A DNA stretch of 64,000 nucleotides. Origin: Paenibacillus ginsengarvi. Lineage in GTDB: Bacteria > Bacillota > Bacilli > Paenibacillales > NBRC-103111. The notes under the pieces are model-generated. The model had not been told where the DNA came from. It searched no databases and worked only from the letters and a program-made list of their open reading frames with translations. Of this stretch, positions 49,354-57,561 are shown in pieces; position 1 is the first letter of the stretch, and every line of letters begins with the position of its first letter. The position numbers and the translations under genes were made by a program. The stretch is taken from positions 186,001 to 250,000 of the forward strand of contig NZ_RBAH01000001.1 in assembly GCF_003626695.1 (NCBI RefSeq), given 5' to 3'.

Positions 49354-50207
49354 TTGAGGTTACGATGCACGACGGAACGAACATAAACGTCGATATCCAG
49401 GGGAAAGGCCAGGCGCTGCTATTGCCTGTGAATCCGAAACCCGCCGAAGGGGCTCAAGCCGAGGAGCTGAAGAAATGGGGCGTAGACCCCTCGCTTGGCA
49501 AAACGCTAATCGACGGTCTCAAAGACCGGTACCGAGTCATCGCCTTCGATTACGAGGGGCATGTCATCCTCAACCCGAAGCCGGATTCACTTACGCCGGA
49601 GCAGCTGTCAAACGACTTCTTGGCGATAGCGGATCGGGCCGGGGCGGAACGTTTCGCCTATTACGGTTACTCCTGGCTCGCTCTTGCCGGATTGCAGCTG
49701 GCCCTCCGCACGAACCGTTTGTCCGCCCTCATCATGGGTGGATTCCCGCCGATCGGCGGTCCTTATAGAGAGATGTTAAAAGTAACGACGGCTACTTATG
49801 CTATGGCTACCGCCAATCAAGGAACGTACGGCCCCAGCTATTCGCCGGAACAAGCGGACGAATTCGATTGGTCAACCGTAGAAGTCACCATGAGCGAAGC
49901 CCAGACGAAACAATTCGTTACCCTCTACGAAAGCTTGCAAAGCTTCGATGACTCCGCCATTCAGCATCTGCTCCGTTGTCCGCGTCTTTGCTTCGCCGGC
50001 AGCGCCGATCGAATCGAGTACGGCGAGAAATGGGGAGATGTCACGGTCGATATCGCCGGTCCACTCCTCAAGACCAGGGGCCGGCTGATCGAAGCCGGTT
50101 GGGACGTGGCTCTTTTAGACGGACTCGATCACACGAGCGCCATGCAACCTGTAAACGTACTTCCCCTTATTCGTCCCTGGCTTGATTCGAAACCAACTGC
50201 TGGCTGA
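49350..50207 (+). CDS. Alpha/beta hydrolase of the PadR operon
   Basis: 285 residues. Nucleophile elbow is YGYSWLALAG (G-Y-S-W-L, serine near residue 109), with ALIMGGFPPIGG after it; the acid is in FAGSADRIEY and the histidine in DGLDHTSAM. An atypical elbow, with Trp after the serine. There is no signal peptide, so it is cytosolic. The ATG overlaps the padR stop by four bases. It may degrade the ligand sensed by PadR (inference). Confidence 0.88.
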   Translation: MIEVTMHDGTNINVDIQGKGQALLLPVNPKPAEGAQAEELKKWGVDPSLGKTLIDGLKDRYRVIAFDYEGHVILNPKPDSLTPEQLSNDFLAIADRAGAERFAYYGYSWLALAGLQLALRTNRLSALIMGGFPPIGGPYREMLKVTTATYAMATANQGTYGPSYSPEQADEFDWSTVEVTMSEAQTKQFVTLYESLQSFDDSAIQHLLRCPRLCFAGSADRIEYGEKWGDVTVDIAGPLLKTRGRLIEAGWDVALLDGLDHTSAMQPVNVLPLIRPWLDSKPTAG

Positions 50208-50229
50208 TACAAAAATAGCGATCCCTGTC

Positions 50230-50235
50230 TTGACA
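50230..50235 (+). promoter_or_regulatory. -35 element upstream of the small gene at 50317
   Basis: Perfect TTGACA at 50230-50235; the hexamer 17 bases downstream (ACAATA) is a poor -10. An inverted repeat TGAGAATG-AAATC-CATTCTTGA follows at 50275-50296 and may be an operator. Confidence 0.4.
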
Positions 50236-50316
50236 CTCCTGCCAATATATGCACAATAAAGTTATAGTCTTCAATGAGAATGAAATCCATTCTTGACTCA
50301 ATAAAGGAGCGGCACC

Positions 50317-50487
50317 ATGATACTGATCGCTACGCTTGTCATTTATTGCATATGCTGCCTAGGCTTATTGAGTATTGCCTTCATCTTGTATTCACGTCAT
50401 GAGGAGGCCCAGCACCCGACGATGCAAGAAGTAGTCGAACGCTCCAGAAAGCTCAGAATCGCCTATGAGGATGAGTCTCGTTCCTAA
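50317..50487 (+). CDS. Small single-helix membrane protein, unrecognised
   Basis: 56 residues. A hydrophobic helix at about 2-25 (LIATLVIYCICCLGLLSIAF), then a charged cytoplasmic tail with RKLRIAYEDESRS. Ribosome site AAGGAGCGGCACC fits well. A terminator follows directly, so it is a monocistronic unit of its own. Three cysteines are in or next to the helix. I recognise no family. Real gene status rests on the ribosome site, the composition and the terminator. Confidence 0.65.
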   Translation: MILIATLVIYCICCLGLLSIAFILYSRHEEAQHPTMQEVVERSRKLRIAYEDESRS

Positions 50488-50490
50488 ACG

Positions 50491-50538
50491 AAAGGCCGCC
50501 GGCTTCTCTCCTGAGCTTGAGAGAGCCGGGCGGCCTTT
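50491..50538. terminator. Terminator after the small membrane gene
   Basis: AAAGGCCGCCGGCTTCTCTC pairs with GAGAGAGCCGGGCGGCCTTT around CTGAGCTT, with one unpaired base. It also lies past the stop of the minus-strand VOC gene at 50572 and may serve both. Confidence 0.75.
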
Positions 50539-50571
50539 GCTGGCACACGTTATCGTCCAATTACTTTCCGT

Positions 50572-51000
50572 TTACCACTCGCCGATCCCCAGGTTCACCT
50601 GCCAGCCGATCCCGAACTTATCCGTCAAGGAGCCGTAACACTTACTCCAGAACGTCTCCTGCAGCTCCATGATCACGGAGCCGCCTTCCTTCAACCGGTT
50701 AAACGCCGTTTCGACTTCCTCTCGGCTTTCGCTCACAAACGATAGGCTGATGTTATTGCCCTGCGTAAAGGGCATGCCGGGAAACACGTCGGAGAACATC
50801 ACGTTGCTCCCGCCGATCGATAGCCGCGAATGCATAATTAGCGATTTCGCTTCCTCCGGAAGCTTAAATTCCGGATTGGGTGGGACATCGCCGAACGTCA
50901 TCATTTTCGGCGTTCCCAGACCGAATACCTCCGCATAAAATTGAATCGCCTCCCGACAATTGCCGTTAAAATTCAAATAAACATCTACCGACACACGCAT
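50572..51000 (-). CDS. VOC-family protein, PhnB type
   Basis: 142 residues. The PhnB/YjdN-like glyoxalase-fold motif is VYLNFNGNCREAIQFYAEVFG; later HSRLSIGGSNVMFSD and the C-terminal ETFWSKCYGSLTDKFGIGWQV are characteristic of the 3-demethylubiquinone-9-like group. These proteins bind small ligands or metals, and many have no known reaction. AGAAGGAGCG lies just before the ATG. Single gene on the minus strand. Confidence 0.9.
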   Translation of the reverse strand: MRVSVDVYLNFNGNCREAIQFYAEVFGLGTPKMMTFGDVPPNPEFKLPEEAKSLIMHSRLSIGGSNVMFSDVFPGMPFTQGNNISLSFVSESREEVETAFNRLKEGGSVIMELQETFWSKCYGSLTDKFGIGWQVNLGIGEW

Positions 51001-51215
51001 CGCTCCTTCTTATCGATTATGGGTTCCTGCTTGTCCTACATCATTACTATACACCAGTTTGGCACTATTTCGGCAGCCGTATTCCAAAAAATGCCCTACT
51101 TTCTTGAAGCGGCACGTATCCCTATGTAACATTTCCATGACACTCCACCTTGATACGCAAAAAAGACGGATAAGCCTCATGGCCTACCGTCCCTGCCGCT
51201 CCCGGACCGATCGCT
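51001..51215. other. Intergenic stretch between VOC and SpoVIF-like genes
   Basis: Apart from the terminator at 51159-51191, no gene or structure was seen. TATAGT occurs on the minus strand about 46 bases before the VOC gene and may be its -10. Confidence 0.35.
51159..51191 (-). terminator. Terminator of the SpoVIF-like gene
   Basis: On the minus strand GACGGTAGGCC pairs with GGCTTATCCGTC (two mismatches), then TTTTTTG. The gene stop is at 51216. Confidence 0.75.
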
Positions 51216-51506
51216 TTACCGGAAGATGCCCCACAACTTGATCAGGTGAAACGTATTGTTCGGATCGAGCTTCAGATCGATCACCATTTGCACGATTTGA
51301 TTCGCCAGCGCGTCGGAGACCGGCTCATGCAGCGCCTTCGTCAGCTTGCTCAGCAGCGACTTGACCTTCACCCGGTCCTGCAAATCGGCTTTCGTCACCC
51401 CGTCCAAAAGCTGCTTCACCCGGTCTTTCGTATCGGGGTCTTTCAGCTTCAGCTTGATGCGCTCCACCAGTTCCCGCGGGATTCCGTAACTTTGATACGT
51501 AACCAA
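51216..51506 (-). CDS. Stage VI sporulation protein F-like protein
   Basis: About 96 residues from TTG 51506, with GGAGG 7 bases upstream; an ATG further up is inside or before the ribosome site. The body, IPRELVERIKLKLKDPDTK and VKQLLDGVTKADLQ, then LLSKLTKALHEPV and a last segment NTFHLIKLWGIFR, fits the SpoVIF family, needed for spore coat or late spore assembly in Bacillus. The identity of the short C-terminal block is less usual. Located just after recG with a 91-base gap. A moderate-confidence family call. Confidence 0.65.
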   Translation of the reverse strand: MVTYQSYGIPRELVERIKLKLKDPDTKDRVKQLLDGVTKADLQDRVKVKSLLSKLTKALHEPVSDALANQIVQMVIDLKLDPNNTFHLIKLWGIFR

Positions 51507-51597
51507 CCGAACACCTCCCGGCATAGTCATTGTATACCATATGCGGGAGGTGTCCGGGTTACGCCTATTCTTTTGCCGATCTCCGGGAGTAGCTGCT

Positions 51598-53652
51598 TCA
51601 ATCGAGCCGTTCGCCGTCCAATATTTGTTCTCGCTGCAAAAACTCGCGCAGCGGCAAATTGTCCGCCGCTGTCCAGAAGTCGGACTGGGCGACCAATTCA
51701 GCCGCGTCGTCCCGCGCGTGCTCCATGATCTCGAAGTCGCTCATCATATCGGCCAGCTTGAACTCCGGCAAGCCGCTTTGCTTCGTGCCGAAAAAATCCC
51801 CGGGGCCGCGCAGCTCCAAATCGCGGCGGGCAATCTCGAAGCCGTCGTTCGTCTCGGTCATGACACGCATTCGCTCCTTGGCCGTTTCGTTTTTCGGATC
51901 GGCGATCAGAATACACGTCGATTGATGCTCGCCCCGGCCAACACGCCCCCGCAGCTGGTGCAATTGCGACAGCCCGAAACGGACGGCATCGTAGATGACC
52001 ATCACCGTGGCGTTCGGCACGTCCACGCCGACCTCGATGACGGTAGTGGATACGAGCACCTGCACGTCGTTGTCCTTGAACGCATTCATGATGTCGTCCT
52101 TCTCTTGTGCCGGCATCCGGCCGTGGAGCAGGCCGACGCGAAATTCCGGGAACGCGTGCGACATCTGGGCGTGCACGTCGATCGCATTTTGCACATCGAG
52201 CTTGTCCGACTCTTCGATCAGCGGGCAGATGATATAAGCCTGGCGGCCTCCGCTCACTTCTTTGCGGATAAAGTCGATTACACGCTCCAGCTTATCGTGC
52301 CCGAGCGCATACGTCTGAATCGGCTTGCGCCCTTTCGGCAGCTCCCGCAGCGTCGACACGTCGAGGTCGCCGAACGCCGTAATCGCAAGTGTCCGCGGAA
52401 TCGGAGTCGCCGTCATCGTCAGCACATCCGGGTTCATTCCTTTGCGCCGGAGCACGCTGCGCTGGTTAACGCCGAATCGGTGCTGCTCATCGGTTACGAC
52501 AAGTCCGAGATTGCGGAACATCACATCGTCCTGGATAAGCGCATGAGTACCTACTACAACGTCAATAAGGCCCATATGCAGCGAATTGATCGTGTCCCGG
52601 CGCTGCCGGTCCGTAAGGCTTCCGGTCAGCAGGCCGACCTGAATGCCGTACGGCTCGTATAGCCGCTCCAGCGACCGTTTGTGCTGCTCGGCCAATATTT
52701 CCGTCGGTACCATGAGCGCCCCCTGGTGTCCGGCCCGTACCGATGCGAATAGCGCGGCGGCGGCTACAACTGTCTTGCCCGCTCCCACATCACCCTGGAG
52801 CAGCCGGTTCATGCAGTAGGGCTGCTTCAAATCATGCAAAATTTCGCCGATTACTTTTTTTTGCGAATCGGTGAGCTTGAACGGCAGCGCGCGGACAAAC
52901 TGGCGCACGACCTCGTTGTCGAACTCGTGGGCTACCCCGTCGGCTTTCTTCCGCTGAAGCGCCCGGAACGCGTGCATTTTGAGCTGGAAAAAAAACAGCT
53001 CCTCGTACACGAGCCGCCTGCGGGCCTGTCTGCCTTCCGCCGCATCGTCCGGATGGTGAATCCGGTAAACCGCCTGCTTGCGCGCCATAAAGCCGTACTT
53101 GTCCGTAAGCTGCGGCGGCAGCACCTCCGGCACAAGCGCGCCGAACTGCGTCAGCGCCTGCTTTACCGTTTTGCGCATCCATTTTTGCGACAATGCCGCC
53201 GTCAGCGAATAAACGGGCTGCAGCGTTCCCGTCTGCGATGAGCTCCCGCCAGGAAACTCCGCCTCGGAAACCGTAAGCTGCAGCCTTTTCGCCTCCCATT
53301 TTCCCGTCAGCACAATTTCCTGTCCGGGACGAAGCCGATCCTTCAGAAAATGGCGGTTAAACAGGACCGCCGTCACGAACAGCGGGTCCACGTACACTTT
53401 GCAAGACATTCTCGATTTGCTGCGCCCGTACATTTGCAAAGCCGGTTCGCTGTACAGCTTACCCTGAATCGTTATTTTCTCGCCGTCCTTCACTTCCGCC
53501 AGATCGCGAATCCGGTAGTCCTCGTACCGGAACGGATAATAGTCGATCAGGCGCGCCACCGAATCGATCCCAAGCTCCTCCAGCTCCTTCGCCTTGGCCG
53601 GAGTAACACCCGAGACAGAACGGACGGGCAGCGAGTGCAGATCCATGCTCAT
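51598..53652 (-). CDS. recG: ATP-dependent DNA helicase RecG
   Basis: 684 residues. The N-terminal wedge (OB) domain runs to about 250. The helicase core has Walker A GDVGAGKTVVA, the DEQH motif VVTDEQHRF, TATPIPRT and the C-terminal TRG-type hairpin HQLRGRVGRGEHQS. It remodels stalled replication forks and Holliday junctions. The ATG overlaps the degV stop by four bases. It is the last gene of the yloU-fakA-degV-recG chain. Full length. Confidence 0.97.
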   Translation of the reverse strand: MSMDLHSLPVRSVSGVTPAKAKELEELGIDSVARLIDYYPFRYEDYRIRDLAEVKDGEKITIQGKLYSEPALQMYGRSKSRMSCKVYVDPLFVTAVLFNRHFLKDRLRPGQEIVLTGKWEAKRLQLTVSEAEFPGGSSSQTGTLQPVYSLTAALSQKWMRKTVKQALTQFGALVPEVLPPQLTDKYGFMARKQAVYRIHHPDDAAEGRQARRRLVYEELFFFQLKMHAFRALQRKKADGVAHEFDNEVVRQFVRALPFKLTDSQKKVIGEILHDLKQPYCMNRLLQGDVGAGKTVVAAAALFASVRAGHQGALMVPTEILAEQHKRSLERLYEPYGIQVGLLTGSLTDRQRRDTINSLHMGLIDVVVGTHALIQDDVMFRNLGLVVTDEQHRFGVNQRSVLRRKGMNPDVLTMTATPIPRTLAITAFGDLDVSTLRELPKGRKPIQTYALGHDKLERVIDFIRKEVSGGRQAYIICPLIEESDKLDVQNAIDVHAQMSHAFPEFRVGLLHGRMPAQEKDDIMNAFKDNDVQVLVSTTVIEVGVDVPNATVMVIYDAVRFGLSQLHQLRGRVGRGEHQSTCILIADPKNETAKERMRVMTETNDGFEIARRDLELRGPGDFFGTKQSGLPEFKLADMMSDFEIMEHARDDAAELVAQSDFWTAADNLPLREFLQREQILDGERLD

Positions 53653-54503
53653 AACACCGGCCTGGCGAAGGCGGCGACAGTGCCCGGTCCGGCGTGAGTG
53701 CCAATTACGGGACCGACGTCCGTAAACGTCATCTCGGCGATGTTAAAGTTCGCCTTGAGCACTTCGCTGAACTCGGCTGCCACATCGGGCGAGCTGGCAT
53801 GGGCGACGGTCATATTAAGCAGCCTATCGCCGAAATCCGCCTTGAGCAGTTCGACGATGCGGGCGACAGCCTTCTTGTGGCCGCGAACCTTGTCCACCGA
53901 AGACACCTCGCCGTCGTCGTCCAGCGTTAAGATCGGCTTAATGTTGAGCAGCGAGCCGAACAAAGCCGCAGCCTTGCCGATTCGGCCGCCTTTCTGCAAA
54001 TATTCGAGAGTGCCGACAAGAAAATATATGCGCATTTCCTTGCGAATCCGGGCAAGCAGCTCGAGAATGTCGTCCTTGCTTTTCCCCGCCTGAGCCGCTT
54101 TCGCCGCTTCCACAGCGAGCAAGCCGATTCCGTAGGAGGCTGACTTGGAATCTATGATCGCAATCGGCTTCTCAGCGTCCAAAAGCGATTTGGCCAGTAA
54201 GGCCGATTGATACGTGCCGCTTAGGGCGGCCGATAAATGAATCGATATGACTTCGGTATCCGGCTCGTCCGTCAGCCTCTTGTACAGATCGAGAAAATCC
54301 GCCGGCGACGGCTGCGACGTGGTCGGCAGCGAAGACGACGCTGCAAGCTTCTCGTAAAACTGGTCGGGCTGTATCGTAATGGCGTCGTAATACGTCTCCG
54401 AGCCGAAATGCACTTTCAAGGGCACCATCTCGATGCCGTATTGTTTCCGAACCGCCTCCGGAATATCGGATGTGCTGTCCGTCACTATGCGAATGTTTGC
54501 CAC
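53649..54503 (-). CDS. DegV-family fatty-acid-binding protein (FakB-type)
   Basis: 284 residues starting GTG 54503 (GGGAGGGGGACGCCG before). DSTSDIPEAV at residue 8 is the DegV signature, and GTYQSALLAKS, YLQKGGRIGKAAALFGSLLNIKPI match fatty-acid pocket loops of FakB. Such proteins present a fatty acid to FakA, which phosphorylates it. It lies directly between fakA and recG, coupled to recG by ATGA, 28 bases after fakA. The kinase-carrier pair in one operon makes the role likely. Confidence 0.85.
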   Translation of the reverse strand: MANIRIVTDSTSDIPEAVRKQYGIEMVPLKVHFGSETYYDAITIQPDQFYEKLAASSSLPTTSQPSPADFLDLYKRLTDEPDTEVISIHLSAALSGTYQSALLAKSLLDAEKPIAIIDSKSASYGIGLLAVEAAKAAQAGKSKDDILELLARIRKEMRIYFLVGTLEYLQKGGRIGKAAALFGSLLNIKPILTLDDDGEVSSVDKVRGHKKAVARIVELLKADFGDRLLNMTVAHASSPDVAAEFSEVLKANFNIAEMTFTDVGPVIGTHAGPGTVAAFARPVL

Positions 54504-54531
54504 CGGCGTCCCCCTCCCGCTTTTGGTTATC

Positions 54532-56262
54532 TTACTCTACCGAGAACAAATAATAGTATAGCGGCTGTCCTCCCGCGAGTATTTCCAACTCGCCGTCCGG
54601 GTACGCATCCTCGATCAGCTCGGCTAGCTGCACCGTATCTTCCTCTCGCGCCTCCGCTCCGGTCAAGACGGTCACAACTTCGCCGCCATCCGCCATCATA
54701 CTGGCCAGCAGCTTGGCGCACGCGTCGATCATGGACGGCTCAGCCGCTACGATTCGGTTGTTGTGGATGCCGAGATAGTCGCCCTCGTGGATGTCGACCC
54801 CGTCAATCTGCGAATCGCGGACAGCGTAAGTGACTTGTCCGGACTGTACGTCGCCAATCGCCGCTTCCATAAGCGCGCCGTTTCGCTCTGCCGATTCGCT
54901 GGCCTGAAACTTCAGCATAGCGGCTATTCCCTGCGGCACCGTTTTCGTCGGCACCACGATGACGCTGCGCTCCATCAGCTCGCGAGCCTGCTGGGCGGCC
55001 AAAATAATGTTCGAATTGTTCGGGAGGACGAATACCGTCTCCGCATTCACCCGTTCGACCGCAGTGGTGATGTCCTCCGTGCTCGGATTCATCGTTTGTC
55101 CGCCGGACAACACGACATCGACGCCGAGATTTTTGAAAATCGCCGAAATTCCTTCGCCGGCCGCTACGGCAACGAAGCCGAACCGCTTCGCGCCTTTGCT
55201 TTGGCGGACAGATACGGCCGCCTCGCGCTCCTCTTGCTTCGGCTGCTCCGCTGCCGGTTGCCCTCCGCTATCCGATACGATATGGGAATGCTGCTCCCGC
55301 ATATTTTCGATTTTGATTTTGACCAGATCGCCGTACCGCTGCGCCAGCGACAACACATTGCCCGGATATTCCGCATGAACGTGCACTTTCACAAGATCGT
55401 CGTCGGCTATAACAAGCAGTGAATCCCCATGCTCGACAAGCTGCTCGCGGAACGCCGATTCCGTAAACCCAGCCGCGGCGCTTCTCGCCGGATCGAGCCG
55501 GACGATAAATTCGGTGCAATAGCCGAACTCGATATCCTCCGTCGCCATATGCGCTTGCGCACTGAGCGAACCAACGTCGAGCAGATGCGACGGGCTGCGC
55601 GTCTGAACGGCATGTCCCGCTCCCGCGCCTTCCGGCATTTCGCCGCGAAGCGCGGCAACGAAGCCTTCGTAGATCAGAACCAGGCCCTGGCCGCCCGCAT
55701 CAACGACGCCGACCTGCTTCAGCACCGGAAGCTGCTCCGGCGTTTTGGCCAGCGCTTCCTTCGCCTTTTTCAGCACCTCGCTCATCAGCTCGGTAATATC
55801 GGCATGACGGCGCGCCGTCGCAAGACCATGCTTCGCCGCTTCCCGGGCGACGGACAATATGGTTCCTTCCACCGGCTTCACGACCGCTTTGTAGGCCGTA
55901 TCGACGCCATGCTGCAAAGCTGCGGCAAACTGCTGCGCATCGATCTCGTCGGCCTCCTGGATCGATTTGGCGAAGCCGCGGAACAGCTGCGACAAAATGA
56001 CGCCGGAGTTGCCGCGGGCGCCCATCAGCAGCCCTTTCGACAACGCCTCGGCCGATTTGCCGATATGAGGGGACGTTTTCTTCTTCAGCTCGTCCACACC
56101 GGAAGTCAAAGTCATATTCATGTTCGTCCCCGTATCGCCGTCAGGCACGGGAAATACGTTTAAAGCATTGACATGATCTACGCCGGCATGCAGGGCTTCG
56201 GCACCTTTGCTCATCATGTTGGTAAAGTCTGGCCCATTTAACGTTTTAAAGCGCTTACTCAA
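54532..56262 (-). CDS. fakA: Fatty acid kinase catalytic subunit FakA (DAK2 domain)
   Basis: 576 residues from TTG 56262 (GGGGAG 7 bases before). The N-terminal Dak phosphatase/kinase-like DhaL domain has NVFPVPDGDTGTNM (metal-binding aspartates) and MGARGNSGVILSQL. The middle domain has a cysteine-rich-less zinc-like region, and the C-terminal domain (FAVV-x(n)-LSGGQTMNPST) is DegV-like. It was formerly YloV. It phosphorylates fatty acids bound to FakB, which feed phospholipid synthesis. Adjacent degV supports the call. Confidence 0.9.
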   Translation of the reverse strand: MSKRFKTLNGPDFTNMMSKGAEALHAGVDHVNALNVFPVPDGDTGTNMNMTLTSGVDELKKKTSPHIGKSAEALSKGLLMGARGNSGVILSQLFRGFAKSIQEADEIDAQQFAAALQHGVDTAYKAVVKPVEGTILSVAREAAKHGLATARRHADITELMSEVLKKAKEALAKTPEQLPVLKQVGVVDAGGQGLVLIYEGFVAALRGEMPEGAGAGHAVQTRSPSHLLDVGSLSAQAHMATEDIEFGYCTEFIVRLDPARSAAAGFTESAFREQLVEHGDSLLVIADDDLVKVHVHAEYPGNVLSLAQRYGDLVKIKIENMREQHSHIVSDSGGQPAAEQPKQEEREAAVSVRQSKGAKRFGFVAVAAGEGISAIFKNLGVDVVLSGGQTMNPSTEDITTAVERVNAETVFVLPNNSNIILAAQQARELMERSVIVVPTKTVPQGIAAMLKFQASESAERNGALMEAAIGDVQSGQVTYAVRDSQIDGVDIHEGDYLGIHNNRIVAAEPSMIDACAKLLASMMADGGEVVTVLTGAEAREEDTVQLAELIEDAYPDGELEILAGGQPLYYYLFSVE

Positions 56263-56317
56263 GAAAAAACTCCCCCATCCATCGGAATTCGTTGCCCGTC
56301 AATATTGCTTATGCCCT

Positions 56318-56677
56318 TCAGCGCGCGATGCGAACCCCTTGTACGACTATATCGACGAAGTCGGCTTTCAGTCCCACAACCTCGTTCAGCACATATTTGA
56401 CTTTCGACTGCACATTATGGGCGACTTCGGAAATTTTCGTCCCGTAGCCGACAATAATATGAAGGACGATATGTAAGCCGTCGGCCTCGGTGCGAACCTC
56501 CACCCCTCGGCTCAAGTTTTCCCGGCCGATCATCTCCGCCAAGCCGTCCTTGAGCTGCTTGCGCGACGCCATGCCTACCAGTCCGTAACAATCGAGGGCG
56601 GCCGAGCCGGCGATCACCGCGATCACATCGTTTGAAACGAATACTTTTCCCCACTCGTTATCCATCTGTACAGTCAC
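56318..56677 (-). CDS. Asp23/Gls24 family protein YloU
   Basis: 119 residues from GTG 56677, with GGGAGG 7 bases before; the promoter at 56723-56751 would put an ATG at 56719 at about the transcription start, so it is excluded. Motifs: VIAVIAGSAALDCYGLVGM and LHIVLHIIVGYGTKISEVAHNVQSK, the Asp23 repeats. Asp23-type proteins sit under the membrane in envelope stress response. It leads the operon with fakA, 55 bases on. Family safe; exact role unknown. Confidence 0.88.
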   Translation of the reverse strand: MTVQMDNEWGKVFVSNDVIAVIAGSAALDCYGLVGMASRKQLKDGLAEMIGRENLSRGVEVRTEADGLHIVLHIIVGYGTKISEVAHNVQSKVKYVLNEVVGLKADFVDIVVQGVRIAR

Positions 56678-56722
56678 GGCAAGTCCTCCCCGGTTCGTTT
56701 CTTGAAACATTACTTTCATTTT

Positions 56723-56751
56723 ACTATAATCGACAAAAGAAAGAAATGCAA
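56723..56751 (-). promoter_or_regulatory. Promoter of the yloU-fakA-degV-recG operon
   Basis: On the minus strand TTGCAT (56746-56751) and TATAGT (56723-56728) are separated by exactly 17 bases, 45 bases before the GTG of yloU. Confidence 0.65.
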
Positions 56752-56769
56752 AACCGTTTCAACCGATAA

Positions 56770-56799
56770 TTGACGAGGCTACTACGGATATGCTAATAT
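56770..56799 (+). promoter_or_regulatory. Promoter of rpmB
   Basis: TTGACG (56770-56775) and TAATAT (56794-56799) with an 18-base spacer; TGC before the -10 makes it an extended type. It diverges from the yloU promoter. Confidence 0.65.
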
Positions 56800-56846
56800 A
56801 CTTAAGTATGTGCTCGGTATGATTGTTTTTTCAGGAGGTGTAACTC

Positions 56847-57035
56847 ATGTCCCGCAAATGTACGATTACTGGCAAAAGCCCGCGCCAAGGCAATCACGTG
56901 TCCCACGCTAACAACAAGAACAAGCGCACTTGGGGCGTTAACGTGCAAAAAGTTCGCATTATGGTAAACGGCAAACCGAAACGCGTTTATGTAAGCGCCC
57001 GTGCTCTGAAATCCGGCCTCGTAGAGCGCGTGTAA
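56847..57035 (+). CDS. rpmB: 50S ribosomal protein L28
   Basis: 62 residues, [20 protein letters not shown] followed by basic segments and KSGLVERV at the end. The pattern SRKC-x-x-TGK-x-P-x-x-GN-x-VSH is that of L28. Only one cysteine (C5), so this is the C-minus form without the zinc-binding ribbon, usual when zinc is limited. The ribosome site is CAGGAGGTGTAACTC. It is the only ribosomal gene here and faces spoVM convergently, with a terminator between. Confidence 0.97.
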   Translation: MSRKCTITGKSPRQGNHVSHANNKNKRTWGVNVQKVRIMVNGKPKRVYVSARALKSGLVERV

Positions 57036-57080
57036 GATTTCGCCCGGACCTTTGTCTTGATTCGCTCAAGGCAAATAGAC

Positions 57081-57110
57081 AAAAAGCACCTGTTCAGGTG
57101 CTTTTTTTTT
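57081..57110 (+). terminator. Terminator of rpmB
   Basis: AAAAAGCACCTG pairs with CAGGTGCTTTTT around TT, with a run of ten T. It lies about 46 bases after the rpmB stop. Confidence 0.95.
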
Positions 57111-57282
57111 ACGTCTCGCCAGACACGGCCTCTGCCCGCTTGGACGATTCTCCCGCATGGCCCGCAAGCGGAAAACCGGCGGCGAAGAGATCAGTTAACG
57201 TGAGGAGGATCGCTATTGCTTCGGTTAGCGGACGGAGGCATTCCCGAATTGCGCGGCGCGCGCCGGCAGCGCGGCCGCTCCA

Positions 57283-57363
57283 TCAATTTTTGCTGAACGA
57301 ATTCAAAATCGCTTTCACGACACCACCCAAAAATCTCGGTAGTTTGATCGTGTAAAATTTCAT
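57283..57363 (-). CDS. spoVM: Stage V sporulation protein M
   Basis: A 26-residue peptide, MKFYTIKLPRFLGGVVKAI followed by LNSFSKN. It agrees with SpoVM of B. subtilis at most positions, including the helix-bending proline 9 and the amphipathic helix. SpoVM is a peptide that recognises the curved forespore membrane and anchors the SpoIVA coat base. GGGAGGGG lies 5 bases before the ATG. It faces rpmB convergently, as in B. subtilis. The gene is very short and easily missed, but the sequence match is unmistakable. Confidence 0.95.
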   Translation of the reverse strand: MKFYTIKLPRFLGGVVKAILNSFSKN

Positions 57364-57561
57364 TTCTACCCCTCCCTCGCCTGTTCCGCGCGGCTTTTGG
57401 ACGCCCGTCGCTTGTTTCCCTCCTGTGCCGCCGCATGGAACCACCTTATGTGCCAGCTTATGCCCGTCTTCGGAAAAGGTGATGATCCGAACAAAAAAAC
57501 TACAAGAGCGGCTCTCTTGTAGTCATCTATATGCGGTCGGAGCCGAAAACATACCTCCGCG
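57364..57561. other. Upstream region of spoVM
   Basis: Holds the spoVM leader and the terminator at 57493-57523. CATAAGCT and CATAAGGT occur on the minus strand and resemble sigma-E/K -10 elements, but no matching -35 was found. Confidence 0.35.
57493..57523 (-). terminator. Terminator after the rpe-operon's last gene
   Basis: ACTACAAGAG pairs with CTCTTGTAGT around CGGCT; on the minus strand seven T follow. The stop of the gene upstream is at 57562. Confidence 0.85.

Noticed and set aside
56678-56719. ATG start of yloU at 56719
   Set aside because: Would lie at the transcription start of the promoter at 56723-56751, leaving no leader; GTG 56677 has GGGAGG.
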